From positions 1-48,310 of the IMG/VR virus record IMGVR_UViG_3300018920_000002: 48,310 bases of DNA; one strand, given 5' to 3'. This DNA is from a virus. The notes under the pieces were generated by a model. That model was given only the letters and a program-made list of their open reading frames with translations. It did not search any database and was not told the origin of the DNA. Made by a program: the position numbers and the translations under genes. Shown piece by piece: positions 47,957 through 48,310 of this stretch (positions are counted from its first letter, which is position 1; each line of letters begins with the position of its first letter).

Positions 47957-47985
47957 GTGACCGCAGATAGCCGCAACCGGCCGCA
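47941..47985. repeat. Five CCGCA repeats spaced 10 bp
   Basis: CCGCA begins at 47941, 47951, 47961, 47971 and 47981, exactly one helical turn apart, between divergent promoters. This is the pattern of a protein-binding array on one face of DNA. Confidence 0.8.
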
Positions 47986-47992
47986 TCCGTGG

Positions 47993-47998
47993 TACGGT
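47993..47998 (+). promoter_or_regulatory. Candidate rightward extended -10
   Basis: TACGGT preceded by TGG, next to the CCGCA array, about 100 bases before the HTH gene. No -35 is evident, so activation by a bound protein is possible. Confidence 0.4.
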
Positions 47999-48096
47999 CT
48001 ACCCCATCACCCCGGCCGGGGAGGAAGAGCGGCACGGATCAAGCTGACGGGTACCCGGCCGGGGCGAACCAGAGCGCCGACGACGAAGGAGAGCGA

Positions 48097-48309
48097 ATGT
48101 CTCAGGAATGGCTGAGCCGGAAGGAAGCCGCTCAGTATCTCGGAGTGAGCGCGGATACCGTTGACCGGCTCGCTACTCGCGGAACCATCACGAAATACCG
48201 GAACCCTGAGACCGGCATGGTTCGCCTGAGGAAGAGCGAGCTAGACGACGCTTTCCAGCCGGTGTTACCGGTTGGAGAGATCCGGTCCGAAGCGCTCAGT
48301 TTTCGGTAG
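48097..48309 (+). CDS. Excisionase-like helix-turn-helix protein
   Basis: 70 residues. LSRKEAAQYLGVSADTVDRL followed by a wing with KYRNPETG is the HTH_17/excisionase (MerR-like winged helix) fold. Such proteins bind short direct repeats cooperatively, which fits the phased CCGCA array upstream. No integrase is present, so a regulatory rather than excision role is likely. ATG 48097 follows CGACGACGAAGGAGAG. Its 3' end is duplicated at the start of the window, and in the closed genome it leads to the DNA polymerase gene. Confidence 0.75.
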   Translation: MSQEWLSRKEAAQYLGVSADTVDRLATRGTITKYRNPETGMVRLRKSELDDAFQPVLPVGEIRSEALSFR

Positions 48310-48310
48310 A
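48188..48310. repeat. Terminal direct repeat, right copy
   Basis: Identical to bases 1-123; see the left copy. Marks the overlap of a circularly closed assembly. Confidence 0.95.

Noticed and set aside
1-48310. Integrase and attP site
   Set aside because: No tyrosine or serine recombinase motif was found in any frame, and the excisionase-like protein alone does not imply integration.
1-48310. CRISPR array
   Set aside because: The short repeats seen (CCGCA, GTTCAC, GTGTAAAC) are too short, and spacing is either 10 bp or kilobases; none has repeat-spacer structure.
1-48310. General excess of CCGG tetramers as a signal
   Set aside because: It can follow from codon preference (CCG, CGG, GCC, GGC) in GC-rich coding DNA; without counting against a codon model it is not evidence.

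Overview
This window looks like the complete, circularly permuted genome of a siphovirus (HK97-fold capsid, long non-contractile tail) of a GC-rich actinobacterium. The first 123 bases recur exactly as the last 123 (48188-48310), so the molecule closes on itself at about 48.19 kb. Evidence for an actinobacterial host is the GC-rich codon use, GTG/GTGA start overlaps, actinophage-type structural proteins, and relatives of Streptomyces plasmid transfer genes (an FtsK/TraB-like translocase beside a four-helix DUF2637-like membrane protein). No integrase, transposase, CRISPR array or ParA/ParB gene was found.

Layout. 1-6.9 kb (+): replication module with family A DNA polymerase, a primase-helicase, a 250-bp iteron and hairpin region that looks like an origin, a Holliday-junction resolvase, a small HTH protein and a chain of tiny translationally coupled genes. 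6.9-7.6 kb (-): SprT-like metalloprotease. 7.8-31.6 kb (+): late region with HNH, terminase, portal, protease, capsid, a 1036-aa repeat-rich protein in the head module, connectors, major tail protein, tail assembly chaperone with a clear -1 frameshift site, tape measure, tail-tip proteins, endolysin, small membrane (holin-like) proteins and a secreted GH26-like glycoside hydrolase. 31.6-34.1 kb (-): lipoprotein, mini zinc-finger proteins, a papain-like cysteine protease, a HicA-like protein and tiny membrane peptides. 34.2-37.8 kb (+): a run of short genes, most carrying their own terminator, promoter and start-associated leader. 37.9-47.9 kb (-): YdjM-like membrane hydrolase, DUF2637-like and FtsK/TraB-like proteins, a tRNA-like stretch, a RecB/Cas4-type nuclease, an SF2 helicase and small genes. 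48.1 kb (+): an excisionase-like HTH gene that crosses the permutation point and leads back into the polymerase.

Several dispersed DNA signals stand out. The 8-mer GTGTAAAC/GTTTACAC occurs 17 times, mostly inside genes; two copies lie in good sigma70-type promoters, as expected for a repressor operator/stoperator network. Four copies of GTTTCACGTGAAAC, the core of the bacterial ParB-binding site parS, occur, one of them the full 16-bp consensus, with no ParB in the genome. The 12-bp palindrome CCCCGGCCGGGG occurs 16 times, and in all but one of its 13 coding copies is read as Pro-Ala-Gly. The leader ACCGACGAAGG recurs before about 15 start codons. Five CCGCA repeats spaced exactly 10 bp apart sit between the divergent promoters at 47.9-48.0 kb.

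Gene starts were chosen from ribosome-binding sites, overlaps and the recurrent leader. Functions of most small genes are unknown and are stated as such. Motif counts were made by eye.
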